This document shows, piece after piece, positions 54,092 to 62,855 of a DNA stretch of 64,000 nt. The position numbers and the translations under genes were made by a program. Below the pieces are notes generated by a model. It was given only the letters and a program-made list of their open reading frames with translations, did no database searches and was not told where the DNA came from. Source of the DNA: HXMU1420-13 sp965228545 (lineage in GTDB: Bacteria > Bacteroidota > Rhodothermia > Balneolales > Balneolaceae); the NCBI GenBank assembly GCA_965228545.1, contig OZ245822.1:248001-312000 (forward strand), in the 5' to 3' direction. Within the stretch, counting starts at the first letter, position 1; each line of letters starts with the position of its first letter.

Positions 54092-55800
54092 TCCGAATCC
54101 GGCGTATAATTCCAAAGTTGTCGGCGTAGCTCCATCGAATCTTCGGCATCAGTCATACATTCAAAAATGTGTACTCCGGGTCGCTCAATGTAAGCTTCAA
54201 AACTCGGAATAAGCTGTTCCGGACGAGAAATGAGCGTATGATCAATTTTATGCGCCCTACACAATGCAGCGATGGAAACCTGCTGAGGAGTTTCGAAATA
54301 ATCGCTGTATCGTTTTTTATAATTGCTGATGGGTAACATCTTGAAAATAGTACCGCCGCCATTATTCAGCAATACGATGATGAGCGGTGTTTTTACTTTT
54401 TGTAGCAGTAAAAGTGCATTAGAATCATGTAAAAAGGCAATATCACCGATAAAACAAACTCCCGGCTTTTTTAATACTTCGGCAAGACCAAAGGTGGTCG
54501 ACATAATTCCGTCGATTCCCGCTGTACCTCGATTCACATACATTTCTTTACCTTCGTAATTTCCGAAAAGAGCCATATCGCGCACCGGAAACGAATTGGA
54601 AAGCATAGTGAAGGTTTTAGTGTCGATTAGTTCAGACAGAATGTGAAAGATGTAGCCGTCGGTAAGTGGTGAAGTTGGAAACATCAAGCGCTCTTTGGCA
54701 GCATAATATTCTTTTTGATGTCGTCGCCAATCCCGAATCCAAGCTTTGTTTGCATTAAGTTCAATATCAGAAACTTCAAATCCATGGTTAACATAGAAAT
54801 GAGAATCTGCACTTAAACTTTCGTCATTTATGGTATCAAGGGTATGAAAGCGCGTTTGTTGAACATCTGCATAATTCTTCAAATAGTTTTGGAGAGCTTT
54901 ACTTACGGGATCTCTACCGAATCGAAGTATCAAATCGGGGTATAAGGCTTCCGTGATTTCGGAATTACGTAAAAAACCATCGAAACCGGTAATGGTATAT
55001 TTTGAAGAAGGGATGTTGCACCCCGGTTCAGCTAAAATAGGGGCATTCAATTGCTTGGCTAAATCCAGAATACTTGGTATGATTTTCTTAGGTATTTCGG
55101 GGCCAGCAATGATTACAGGCTGTTCTGCCTCCGAAATATTCAGCCAAAAATCAGGAGTGAGTTTGGTTTTAGGCTGCGTGGTAATTGGTGATGCGTAGTT
55201 TTTTTTAGCCTGACGCTCGTTGTCTTTCTCGGCTGTATTCAGGAAGTCAACATCAGGCTCGAAAGGTTTTGGAAATGGAAAATTTAGATGACTAACACCG
55301 GGTGCTTCCAGTGATTTTCGTACCGCTTGCAAAGCAGCTAGTTCTAAACGATTAAGAGATTGGTCGTCATCTCTAGGTTCACCAACTTCGTGGAAGAAAA
55401 CCGTATAGTCGCCAAAAATCTTTAATTGGTCGATGGTTTGGGAGGCTCCAATTCCTCGCAAATAAGGCGGACGATCGGCGGAAAGAACAATAAGTGGAAT
55501 CCCGGATTGTGCGGCTTCGATAACCGCAGGATAATAGTTTGCAACAGCGGTACCCGAGGTACAAACTAAACAAGTTGGTTTATGATCTGCTTTCGACATC
55601 CCCAAGGCAGTAAATGCTGCAGATCGTTCGTCGATGGCGATGGTTTTATCAAAACCCGGATGCGCTGCAAATGCAAGAGTAATTGGGGTGGAACGGGAGC
55701 CGGGAGAGATTACAACTCTTTGTACTCCATTGCGATAAAGGGAGCGAACAAAGCGGGTACTCCAGTAAAAATTCAGGTTTTGAGGATCACGATCCGGCAT
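54088..55800 (-). CDS. menD: 2-succinyl-5-enolpyruvyl-6-hydroxy-3-cyclohexene-1-carboxylate synthase
   Basis: A thiamine-diphosphate enzyme that joins isochorismate with 2-oxoglutarate-derived succinic semialdehyde. The 570-residue protein has VVISPGSRSTPIT and AIDERSAAFTALGMSK at the start, LVCTSGTAVANYYPAVIEA, and the C-terminal cofactor region with GDIAFLHDSNALLLL and VLLNNGGGTIFKMLP. All are MenD signatures. It overlaps menF by 14 bases and menH by four. Confidence 0.96.
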   Translation of the reverse strand: MPDRDPQNLNFYWSTRFVRSLYRNGVQRVVISPGSRSTPITLAFAAHPGFDKTIAIDERSAAFTALGMSKADHKPTCLVCTSGTAVANYYPAVIEAAQSGIPLIVLSADRPPYLRGIGASQTIDQLKIFGDYTVFFHEVGEPRDDDQSLNRLELAALQAVRKSLEAPGVSHLNFPFPKPFEPDVDFLNTAEKDNERQAKKNYASPITTQPKTKLTPDFWLNISEAEQPVIIAGPEIPKKIIPSILDLAKQLNAPILAEPGCNIPSSKYTITGFDGFLRNSEITEALYPDLILRFGRDPVSKALQNYLKNYADVQQTRFHTLDTINDESLSADSHFYVNHGFEVSDIELNANKAWIRDWRRHQKEYYAAKERLMFPTSPLTDGYIFHILSELIDTKTFTMLSNSFPVRDMALFGNYEGKEMYVNRGTAGIDGIMSTTFGLAEVLKKPGVCFIGDIAFLHDSNALLLLQKVKTPLIIVLLNNGGGTIFKMLPISNYKKRYSDYFETPQQVSIAALCRAHKIDHTLISRPEQLIPSFEAYIERPGVHIFECMTDAEDSMELRRQLWNYTPDSE

Positions 55801-57241
55801 AGTCGAGGGCGCTCAGCATGGGTATAAATTTCATGTTCGTTTCTTCCCATTCTTTGTTGGGATCAGAATCCTGAACGATACCACATCCTGCAAAAAATCG
55901 CACTTCCTTCTGCATGATTAATCCGCTTCGAATCGCCACCACGAATTCCCCATTTCCATTCGCGTTTATCCATCCGATGGGAGCAGCATACCACCCACGA
56001 TCGAAATCCTCATGTTGCCGGATAAACTCTACCGCTTTTTCGCGAGGGTAACCGCCTACGGCCGGGGTAGGATGGAGATTTTTCATTACCTCGGTTCTTG
56101 AAACGCCCTGTTTTATAGTTGCCGTGATGGGTGTAAACAAATGTTGAACATTCGATAGTTTTTTTACGCCCGGTTTGGTAGGGTGATTGATGGAGTCGGA
56201 GAATGGGGTTAGTCGTTCTTCAATAGCGTCCAACACAATTTCGTGTTCGTGCAAATCTTTGGTGCTTTGAAGCAGATTATGCTCCAAAACTGCATCTTCG
56301 GTTGCACTTTTACCGCGCGAAGTGCTACCGGCCAATCCTTCAGTTAAAATGAAGTTTGATTGAAAAGCTGCTAAGCGTTCGGGCGTACTGCCAATAAAGC
56401 AAGCCGAGCTATCTTGGCGAATCAAGAAGGAGTAACAATCGGGATACTGCCGGCGTAATTTGTGCAAAATCTGAGTTTCGCTTACAGTTTTGGCAACTTC
56501 CAAGCGCAACTCACGAGCAAGCACAACTTTTTCGAACGTTCCATCTTCGATGCACTTCTTCGCGCGTTTAACCGATTCTACCCAATGTAAATGTTGAAAT
56601 TCGCTGTTTACACCAACTGAGTACGGTACTTGGTTTTGAGCAATATTTTGATTGGTGTATTCGCCTACGTTACACACCGATTCTAATTTATTCAGCGTCT
56701 TAATTAAACGATTTTGCAGTAACTCTGGAGTTTCAGATTCATTAACCGGAATAGTAACTGTAAGGATGGTGCATTTCCCATCACGGATGATCATCCATTC
56801 AGGAAGGGTAAATGATGCTGCTTCAAAACCAGCCCAAGTAGATGAGTTGTTTTCATCAAAAAAGGAAAACCCACCAAATAAATGAACCGAAGCATTATTA
56901 TGCTCGATGCCTTTTAAGTGATAAACCCGGTTTAACAAACGCTTACCCTCTGTGGAAGAGTTTCTAAACCGTAGTGTTCCTTTTTGAGTAATACGTGCCA
57001 ACTCACCAGCAGCGGCTATTGAAAAATCGTCGGATGGCTTTTCCCAATAGTATTGGAAAGCATCTTTATTGGGTAATTGCTCTATGGCTGCGAGAACATC
57101 AACAGTATGAATAGAGAAGGAAACAGAAAAAAACTGTTTGTTCTGGGTTAATGATTCAGCAAAGGCTAGCTCCATCTCAGCTTCAGAAACTTGCTGGTGT
57201 AGTGCCTTTACTAATGTATGATGTTTGGTTGTTTGCAGCAT
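55787..57241 (-). CDS. menF: Menaquinone-specific isochorismate synthase
   Basis: MenF converts chorismate to isochorismate, the first step of menaquinone synthesis. The 484-residue protein has a variable N-terminal half and a chorismate-binding C-terminal half with FEKVVLARELRLEV, GSTPERLAAF, LTEGLAGSTSRGKS, HEIVLDAIEERL, HPTPAVGGYPREKA and GWINANGNGEFVVAIRS. It is the first gene of the men operon and is read leftwards; spacing to its upstream neighbour is 86 bases. Confidence 0.94.
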   Translation of the reverse strand: MLQTTKHHTLVKALHQQVSEAEMELAFAESLTQNKQFFSVSFSIHTVDVLAAIEQLPNKDAFQYYWEKPSDDFSIAAAGELARITQKGTLRFRNSSTEGKRLLNRVYHLKGIEHNNASVHLFGGFSFFDENNSSTWAGFEAASFTLPEWMIIRDGKCTILTVTIPVNESETPELLQNRLIKTLNKLESVCNVGEYTNQNIAQNQVPYSVGVNSEFQHLHWVESVKRAKKCIEDGTFEKVVLARELRLEVAKTVSETQILHKLRRQYPDCYSFLIRQDSSACFIGSTPERLAAFQSNFILTEGLAGSTSRGKSATEDAVLEHNLLQSTKDLHEHEIVLDAIEERLTPFSDSINHPTKPGVKKLSNVQHLFTPITATIKQGVSRTEVMKNLHPTPAVGGYPREKAVEFIRQHEDFDRGWYAAPIGWINANGNGEFVVAIRSGLIMQKEVRFFAGCGIVQDSDPNKEWEETNMKFIPMLSALDYAGS

Positions 57242-57327
57242 ACCGAGTGTATCGGTGTTTAATTTTCAATCTAAAATGAAAATACACACTTTTCGGCAAA
57301 ACAACATCTTTTTTAAAGGATCTTTAC

Positions 57328-57603
57328 TTAACGGGCGTCGTCTTGTTCGCCGGTATTAAATGGATTATGAATTCCGAGAGCTTCCAGATCGAAATCGGCT
57401 AGCTCGTATAAATAATCCCAAGCCGCTTTGCTTGTACCGTCTTCGTTTACCCAATTTGGATGGCTTTGTTTGATCAAGCCAACCACTCGTTTAGCGTAAG
57501 CCTGGCGTTCTTCGCCTTCCGGCAATTTTGGAATGGCTGCAATCATTAAATCTAAATTATAGCCGCAGTCGTAATCTTTTGGTTTCTTTTGCTCGATGAA
57601 CAT
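57328..57603 (-). CDS. DUF4290-family protein (unknown)
   Basis: A 91-residue protein from ATG 57603 (a TTG 51 bases upstream would add a poor N-terminus). YDCGYNLDLMIAAIPKLPEGEERQ and WDYLYELADFDLEALGIHNPF match the pattern of DUF4290, a family restricted to Bacteroidota and relatives with no known role. It lies 86 bases upstream of menF on the same strand, so it could be the first gene of the transcript. Confidence 0.7.
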   Translation of the reverse strand: MFIEQKKPKDYDCGYNLDLMIAAIPKLPEGEERQAYAKRVVGLIKQSHPNWVNEDGTSKAAWDYLYELADFDLEALGIHNPFNTGEQDDAR

Positions 57604-57742
57604 AATTGGATGAATTTCTTTGGCGCAATTTACGGTTATATAAAACTTTGACAAAATTCGGTTCTTATCAAATATTCTAAGTTTTTCACGTTATTATTGA
57701 GGCATAAAAATACACAGCTATTCATCATAAATTAATATTGCA

Positions 57743-58648
57743 TTGCGGGTAAAAACGACAACATTTCAAATGTGCTTCATTTCGTTAATTATGCTCTTTA
57801 TTGTGCACTGCGAGTATCGAGCAGTAGATCCTTTTGAAGAACGCATAGATAATTTCTCGATCTATGGCGCTCTTGATTTGAACGATTCGGTACATACTGT
57901 TCGTGTTAAGAATACCCAAACGTATTTGTTACAAGATAGTGCCAATTTAGAACCGATTGTACTTGAATTTGAAGATCAGACTGCCGGCACAAAAAAAGTA
58001 TTGGACCCGATAGTGGTTAATTTTAACGGAAATTACACCCTTAATTATCCAATTACACAGATGCTAGAGCCCCGACAATCGTATAAAATTACTGCCCGCG
58101 GACCCGATGGAAAAACATCCTCGGCGGTAGCCACGTTGCCGGGTATTGCGGTACCTTCGGCAGATACGTTAGGAATTAACAACGATACCGGTTTTGGCGA
58201 ACCAGACACTGAGTGCAGAACCGAACATGAATTTGTGTTTTCCAATGTGAAGGAAGGCGAACAGATATTTATGTTTTCGGGCATACAATACAATGGGAAG
58301 CGGATATGGGCACGTACTCGAACAGTGGATAAACCAACTCGAATTGCGGATAGCGATAGTTTAACGGCACTATTAAGCGTGCGGCACTTGTTATTCGATC
58401 ACTTTCCGTTAAGTGATGAGCGCTTTGTACATGTGAATCCTAGATTCTGGCCTCCAACCATTGATTGTGACGAATTGGACAGCAACGAAATCATTATCCG
58501 TTATTATCACCTGAGCACCGACTGGCAGTTTTTGGATGGGGAAGACGTCTCGACAGATAATCTTTTCCAATCAGGCTCGGTCGAAAATGGAATTGGATTT
58601 TTAGGTGGAATGAATTCCGGTGAGTTCTCGTATCATTTCAACCAATAG
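57743..58648 (+). CDS. DUF4249-like lipoprotein without an adjacent receptor
   Basis: A 301-residue exported protein with a Cys at residue 23 (FIVHCEYRA). It starts at TTG 57743, because ATG 57770 would remove the positive charges before the hydrophobic stretch; this start is uncertain. The C-terminal half, with DEFELDSNEIIIRYYH-type strands and the ending GIGFLGGMNSGEF, resembles the other DUF4249 protein at 6986-7879, including the GGxN motif. No TonB receptor adjoins it. Confidence 0.65.
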   Translation: MRVKTTTFQMCFISLIMLFIVHCEYRAVDPFEERIDNFSIYGALDLNDSVHTVRVKNTQTYLLQDSANLEPIVLEFEDQTAGTKKVLDPIVVNFNGNYTLNYPITQMLEPRQSYKITARGPDGKTSSAVATLPGIAVPSADTLGINNDTGFGEPDTECRTEHEFVFSNVKEGEQIFMFSGIQYNGKRIWARTRTVDKPTRIADSDSLTALLSVRHLLFDHFPLSDERFVHVNPRFWPPTIDCDELDSNEIIIRYYHLSTDWQFLDGEDVSTDNLFQSGSVENGIGFLGGMNSGEFSYHFNQ

Positions 58649-58696
58649 CTGAGAAAATAGAACATGATATTTCTGTCTGTTCGCATATATATTTCT

Positions 58697-58704
58697 TAGT
58701 TTTG
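58697..58704 (+). promoter_or_regulatory. Candidate -7 box before the cystathionine-synthase-like gene
   Basis: TAGTTTTG fits TAnnTTTG and lies 37 bases before the ATG. No -33 box is evident, so this is a single-box call. Confidence 0.35.
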
Positions 58705-58740
58705 AAAGTCTTATCACACTAACTAATTACATTTGATTTC

Positions 58741-59724
58741 ATGTATCTGAATTCTGTTATAGAAGCGATTGGAAATACTCCGCTCGTAAAACTCAACAAA
58801 GTTATAGGGGCTACCAATGGTACGGTGTTAGCGAAGGTTGAATATTTTAATCCAGGTAATTCAATAAAAGATCGAATAGCTGTTAAAATGATTGAAGATG
58901 CAGAAGCCAAAGGATTACTGAAACCCGGTGGAACAATTGTTGAAGGTACCTCGGGCAATACCGGTATGGGATTAGCACTAGTTGCCATTGCAAAAGGATA
59001 CAAGTGTATTTTTACTACCACCGACAAGCAAAGCAAAAGTAAAGTTGACATTTTGCGAGCAATGGGCGCAGAAGTGATTGTTTGCCCTACCAATGTTGAA
59101 CCCGAAGATCCTCGAAGTTATTATTCGGTAGCTGCGCGGTTGGCCAAAGAAACAGAAAATTGCTATTACCCAAATCAGTACGATAATAAATCGAATTTAC
59201 AAGCACACTACGAAACTACAGGACCTGAAATTTGGGAACAAACGGAAGGTAAAATAACCCACTACGTGGCAGGTATGGGTACCGGTGGAACGATTTCGGG
59301 AGTTGGAAAATATTTGAAAGAGAAAAATCCGAATATCAAAGTAATTGGGATCGATTCGGTGGGTTCGGTATATAAAAAGTACTTCGAAACAGGTGAATTC
59401 GATAAAAATGAAATAAAGCCGTATATGACCGAAGGAATAGGCGAAGATATAATTCCCGGTACCATAGAGTTTGAGTATATTGATGCAGTGTTGCAGGTAA
59501 ACGATAAAGAATCGGCGCTAGAAACACGGGCACTTGCAAAAGAAGAAGGGTTGTTCATCGGCTGGAGTTGTGGAGCTGCAGCAGCCGGAGCTAAAAACTA
59601 TATAAAACAAGAACCATTAAAAAAAGACGACATGATGGTTATAGTTTTGCCTGATTCGGGTACACGATATATATCAAAAGTGTATAACGATGAATGGATG
59701 AAAGAACAAGGATTTTTAGACTAA
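58741..59724 (+). CDS. PLP-dependent cystathionine beta-synthase-like enzyme without CBS domains
   Basis: A 327-residue fold-type II PLP enzyme. The PLP lysine is K43 in NPGNSIKDRIA; EGTSGNTGMGLAL binds the PLP-linked substrate, GMGTGGTISGVGKYL the phosphate, and LPDSGTRY the pyridine nitrogen. The segment after GTGGT, with VIGIDSVGSVYKKY, is more like cystathionine beta-synthase than cysteine synthase A. The C-terminal regulatory CBS pair of the animal enzyme is absent, which is common in bacteria. O-acetylserine sulfhydrylase activity is the alternative. A DUF3467 gene follows six bases later. Confidence 0.82.
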   Translation: MYLNSVIEAIGNTPLVKLNKVIGATNGTVLAKVEYFNPGNSIKDRIAVKMIEDAEAKGLLKPGGTIVEGTSGNTGMGLALVAIAKGYKCIFTTTDKQSKSKVDILRAMGAEVIVCPTNVEPEDPRSYYSVAARLAKETENCYYPNQYDNKSNLQAHYETTGPEIWEQTEGKITHYVAGMGTGGTISGVGKYLKEKNPNIKVIGIDSVGSVYKKYFETGEFDKNEIKPYMTEGIGEDIIPGTIEFEYIDAVLQVNDKESALETRALAKEEGLFIGWSCGAAAAGAKNYIKQEPLKKDDMMVIVLPDSGTRYISKVYNDEWMKEQGFLD

Positions 59725-59730
59725 AAAATT

Positions 59731-60051
59731 ATGGCACAAAATAACCAAACTGGCACCCCGGGAAAAAACTTAGAAATTGAACTACCAAGCGATGAGGCAT
59801 CAGGCACATACTCTAATTTGGTGATGATCACTCATTCACCTTCAGAGTTTATTCTCGACTTTATTGCTGTTATGCCCGGAGTTCCGAAAGCGAAAGTTGC
59901 AAAGCGTATGATTTTAACCCCAGATCATGCCAAACGATTAGCCAACGCTCTAAATGATAATGTTAAACGTTACGAAGAAGAAAACGGGCCTATAAATACT
60001 CGTGAGAAAGTGGATATTCCAATGTATCGCGGACCACAACCGGAAGCATAA
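59731..60051 (+). CDS. DUF3467-family protein (unknown)
   Basis: A 106-residue soluble protein with the DUF3467 pattern: GTYSNLVMITHSPSEFILDFI, MPGVPKAKVAKRMILTPDHAKRL and NALNDNVKRYEEENG. The family is small, widespread and of unknown function. It is six bases from the upstream PLP enzyme and is therefore probably co-transcribed with it. It converges on the LptG gene 21 bases later. Confidence 0.85.
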   Translation: MAQNNQTGTPGKNLEIELPSDEASGTYSNLVMITHSPSEFILDFIAVMPGVPKAKVAKRMILTPDHAKRLANALNDNVKRYEEENGPINTREKVDIPMYRGPQPEA

Positions 60052-60072
60052 TAATGCTGCATATTATGTTGG

Positions 60073-61155
60073 CTATTTCTTTGTGTTTATAAGTAGAAAA
60101 ATGCCAATAACACAGAAGGAAAGATGCGGCAAGCCGGCAGCCATTATAGGTGAAATTGTCCCATAGTACCCAAAGGGTTCGGCGATTTTCATAAAAGCGA
60201 GATATAAAAAGCTAATAGTTAAGCCAACCGCCAGATAAACTCCCTTTCCGCCCCTGCGGCGAACCGAGGCTACAGCAAACCCAATCAGAATTACAACAAT
60301 TATGGATAACGGGTAAGCAAGTCTGCCATAATATTGAACAGTTGGGATATTAACCCCGCCGGCTCCACTGCGTTTGATAGATTCGATGTAATCGACGGCT
60401 TCGCGATAGGATAATTGATATATATCTGAAGTAGACCGAGCAAGATCTTGTGGTAAAATACTAAGAGTAGTGTCAATTCCCGAAAACTTAGATTGAACAT
60501 ATCCTGAGTCGGAATAAATGCGTTCGGTAACAGAGGTTAACACCCAATGTTCTTTCTCGCGATTCCAACTCATACTGGTAGCGAGTATGGTTTTTTTAAT
60601 TTCAAGGCTATCATAATCCACAAATCTAACTCGATAGGCCGTTAGTTGATTTTCATCAAAATAGTTTACTTCCATAATGCTATTTGGAGATAACTCTCGA
60701 TAAATATCGCTACGATCGATGCGTTCGTTTTTTTGCTTTAAATATTGGTTTTCGAAGGCAATTCGTTTTTTATTCGACTTAGGGATGATGTACGAATCGA
60801 GATAACTAATGGTACCTGCTGCTACTATTGCAAATGCTACATAAGGCAGAATTAAACGATAAAGGCTTATTCCGGCTGCTTTAAACGCGGTAATTTCAAG
60901 GCGCTCGGATAGTTGACCTGTTAAAAATAAGCATGCCGAAAAAATGGCCACCGGAATCACAAGCCGTATCATTTCCGGGATATATGGAACATAGTATTCA
61001 GTCCAAATTACTTTAAACGAAGCTCCTCTATCGGTGAAATCATCACTGTTTTCTGAGAAATCAATCATTATAAAAATGAAGATGAAAATCAGCAGTACAA
61101 AGAGTGTAATAACGAATAAGCGAAAGAATATGTATCGGTCGAAATGTTTAATCAC
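60073..61155 (-). CDS. lptG: LPS export permease, LptG-like (YjgQ)
   Basis: A 360-residue inner-membrane protein with two N-terminal helices (RYIFFRLFVITLFV and about 50-75), a helix near 95-120, a large periplasmic jellyroll (about 130-260) and three C-terminal helices (about 275-355, with YYGRLAYPLSIIVVILIG). This is the LptF/LptG family of the LptBFGC transporter. It overlaps the upstream LptF-like gene by eight bases, as an lptFG pair. Which member is F and which is G is by order only. Confidence 0.85.
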   Translation of the reverse strand: MIKHFDRYIFFRLFVITLFVLLIFIFIFIMIDFSENSDDFTDRGASFKVIWTEYYVPYIPEMIRLVIPVAIFSACLFLTGQLSERLEITAFKAAGISLYRLILPYVAFAIVAAGTISYLDSYIIPKSNKKRIAFENQYLKQKNERIDRSDIYRELSPNSIMEVNYFDENQLTAYRVRFVDYDSLEIKKTILATSMSWNREKEHWVLTSVTERIYSDSGYVQSKFSGIDTTLSILPQDLARSTSDIYQLSYREAVDYIESIKRSGAGGVNIPTVQYYGRLAYPLSIIVVILIGFAVASVRRRGGKGVYLAVGLTISFLYLAFMKIAEPFGYYGTISPIMAAGLPHLSFCVIGIFLLINTKK

Positions 61156-62590
61156 TGCGCCTAAACAATTTAGTGATTCTGAGTTCGGTTGATAGGTGAA
61201 GAATCATGCCAATGCCCACCGCCGAGAATACAATATTAAATGCCCACATCCCCAAAAACGGGCTGATAAATAATCGATCGGCAAGTTTCTCGCCTTGAAT
61301 AATGGATACAAAATAAATGGTCAGTATCACTGCGCTAATGATGGCTGCGTACCCAAAATTCCCTTTCCGTGTCATCATTCCAATAGGGGCGCCTAGTAAT
61401 ACAAAAACTACGCAAGCCATTGGTATAGATACTTTTTTGTGAATTTCGACCAAGTATTTGCTAACTCGCTTCATCCGCCAAAGCATGTTTGAACTAACCG
61501 TTTCGAAGTACGAATTATCTTGTTGAACGTTCGTGCGTGCAAGATCTACAATACGTTTTTGTTGAGAATTCTTTTGAACAAATTGCAACGTGAAATAGTC
61601 AGCTTCTTGGGGTAATTCATTTGGTTTGGCTAGCGTATCCGGCTGAAAATTCAAATCTCTGATTGGGATGAATGGATTCGAAACTTCCTTGCCATATACA
61701 TAATCGAAACTGCTATTGCTTGACGATGTTAGAGAATAATCGTTGATCTCGTTGCGTAAAGTATCTACCACTACAGCCATTGCTTGTGCGCTCATTGTAC
61801 GATCGCTGTCGCTTCGCCCATTTGGATCGGATCTATTAAATGCGAGTTCCGATAAATCGAAAGTTAATCGGTATTTCCCAAATCCCGTTTTCTCAAGATT
61901 CTCGTTACCGCTTCGGCGATCTCTGCTCATGTAGCGAAGAATTTCTCCTTCTTCTAAAATAAGTGTTAACCCTTCTGAGCCTTCGCTTCTTAAAAACCCT
62001 CTATTGGCACGTATATATGCGCGTTTTCGTTGATTACCGGGCTCCTGAAACAGCGTGACATTATACAGGCTATCAGTTTCATTATCGATTTCGCGCACCA
62101 AAAAAGTATATCCTTCAATGCCGTCGTAAAACACATTCGGTTTCAAATCAAAACCCGGCTTTTTTACCCTAATGTCCATGAACAACGATCTTGCTTTGCT
62201 GTTTGCTTCGGGCAGCACATTATTCGAAAACCAAATCAACCCAAAACCCAAAGCAAATGCAGCTATAAGAACCGGAAGAATAATTTGTATAGGATTTATA
62301 CCAGACGCCCGCAAAGCTGTTAACTCGTTTAGCTCCGAAAATTTTCCAAAGGCCATTAGCGTAGCTACTAAAACGGCCATTGGCGCTGCAAGTACAACCA
62401 TATAGGCAAGGTTGGTAGCTATCAATTCTATTATTACTCCAATAGGAATGTCTTTGCCAATAAGTTTATCCACATGCAAAATTAAGAACTGCATAAGCAG
62501 CAAAAACATCATGGTAAAAAAACAAAACAGAAAGGGCCCAATATGCCTGCGGAGTAAGTCGAGCTGTATTTTATTTTTCCAGAAATTCAA
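61148..62590 (-). CDS. lptF: LPS export permease, LptF-like (YjgP)
   Basis: A 480-residue LptF/LptG-family protein. Helices lie at about 20-40, 53-80, 100-120, 390-415, 420-440 and 448-470, with the periplasmic beta domain between about 130 and 380. LRASGINPIQIILPVLI is the conserved segment after helix 2, and KKVSIPMACVVFVLLGAPIG is the fourth helix. It is longer than usual (about 360-400) because of an extra stretch at about 255-330 with many Ser and Asn. It heads the lptFG pair and is divergent from the sprA homologue. Confidence 0.85.
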   Translation of the reverse strand: MNFWKNKIQLDLLRRHIGPFLFCFFTMMFLLLMQFLILHVDKLIGKDIPIGVIIELIATNLAYMVVLAAPMAVLVATLMAFGKFSELNELTALRASGINPIQIILPVLIAAFALGFGLIWFSNNVLPEANSKARSLFMDIRVKKPGFDLKPNVFYDGIEGYTFLVREIDNETDSLYNVTLFQEPGNQRKRAYIRANRGFLRSEGSEGLTLILEEGEILRYMSRDRRSGNENLEKTGFGKYRLTFDLSELAFNRSDPNGRSDSDRTMSAQAMAVVVDTLRNEINDYSLTSSSNSSFDYVYGKEVSNPFIPIRDLNFQPDTLAKPNELPQEADYFTLQFVQKNSQQKRIVDLARTNVQQDNSYFETVSSNMLWRMKRVSKYLVEIHKKVSIPMACVVFVLLGAPIGMMTRKGNFGYAAIISAVILTIYFVSIIQGEKLADRLFISPFLGMWAFNIVFSAVGIGMILHLSTELRITKLFRRSD

Positions 62591-62704
62591 TGCTGTTTTA
62601 TGATGAATTCGAATACTTTTCGTTGGCCGGATGCGTAGTTGTAGATGTGTACTCGAGGTGTTGATTTTAGTACTCTTTTAGTCTCGAATCACTTTCAACA
62701 TACT

Positions 62705-62712
62705 CAAATATA
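62705..62712 (-). promoter_or_regulatory. Candidate -7 box for the lptFG pair
   Basis: On the minus strand the sequence reads TATATTTG, a full TAnnTTTG match, 115 bases before the lptF ATG. No -33 box is recognised. Confidence 0.3.
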
Positions 62713-62855
62713 TGGTATTATCTGCGTCTATTTTAAATAAAGTATCATCTAAAACTTCCGCCTATAGAGCATAGCTACAAAACGTTCACAACCTTGTAGA
62801 AATTATTTCGGCAACACACTTTCTTAGGTTTACCGGCTGCTTCACAGTTATCCTA

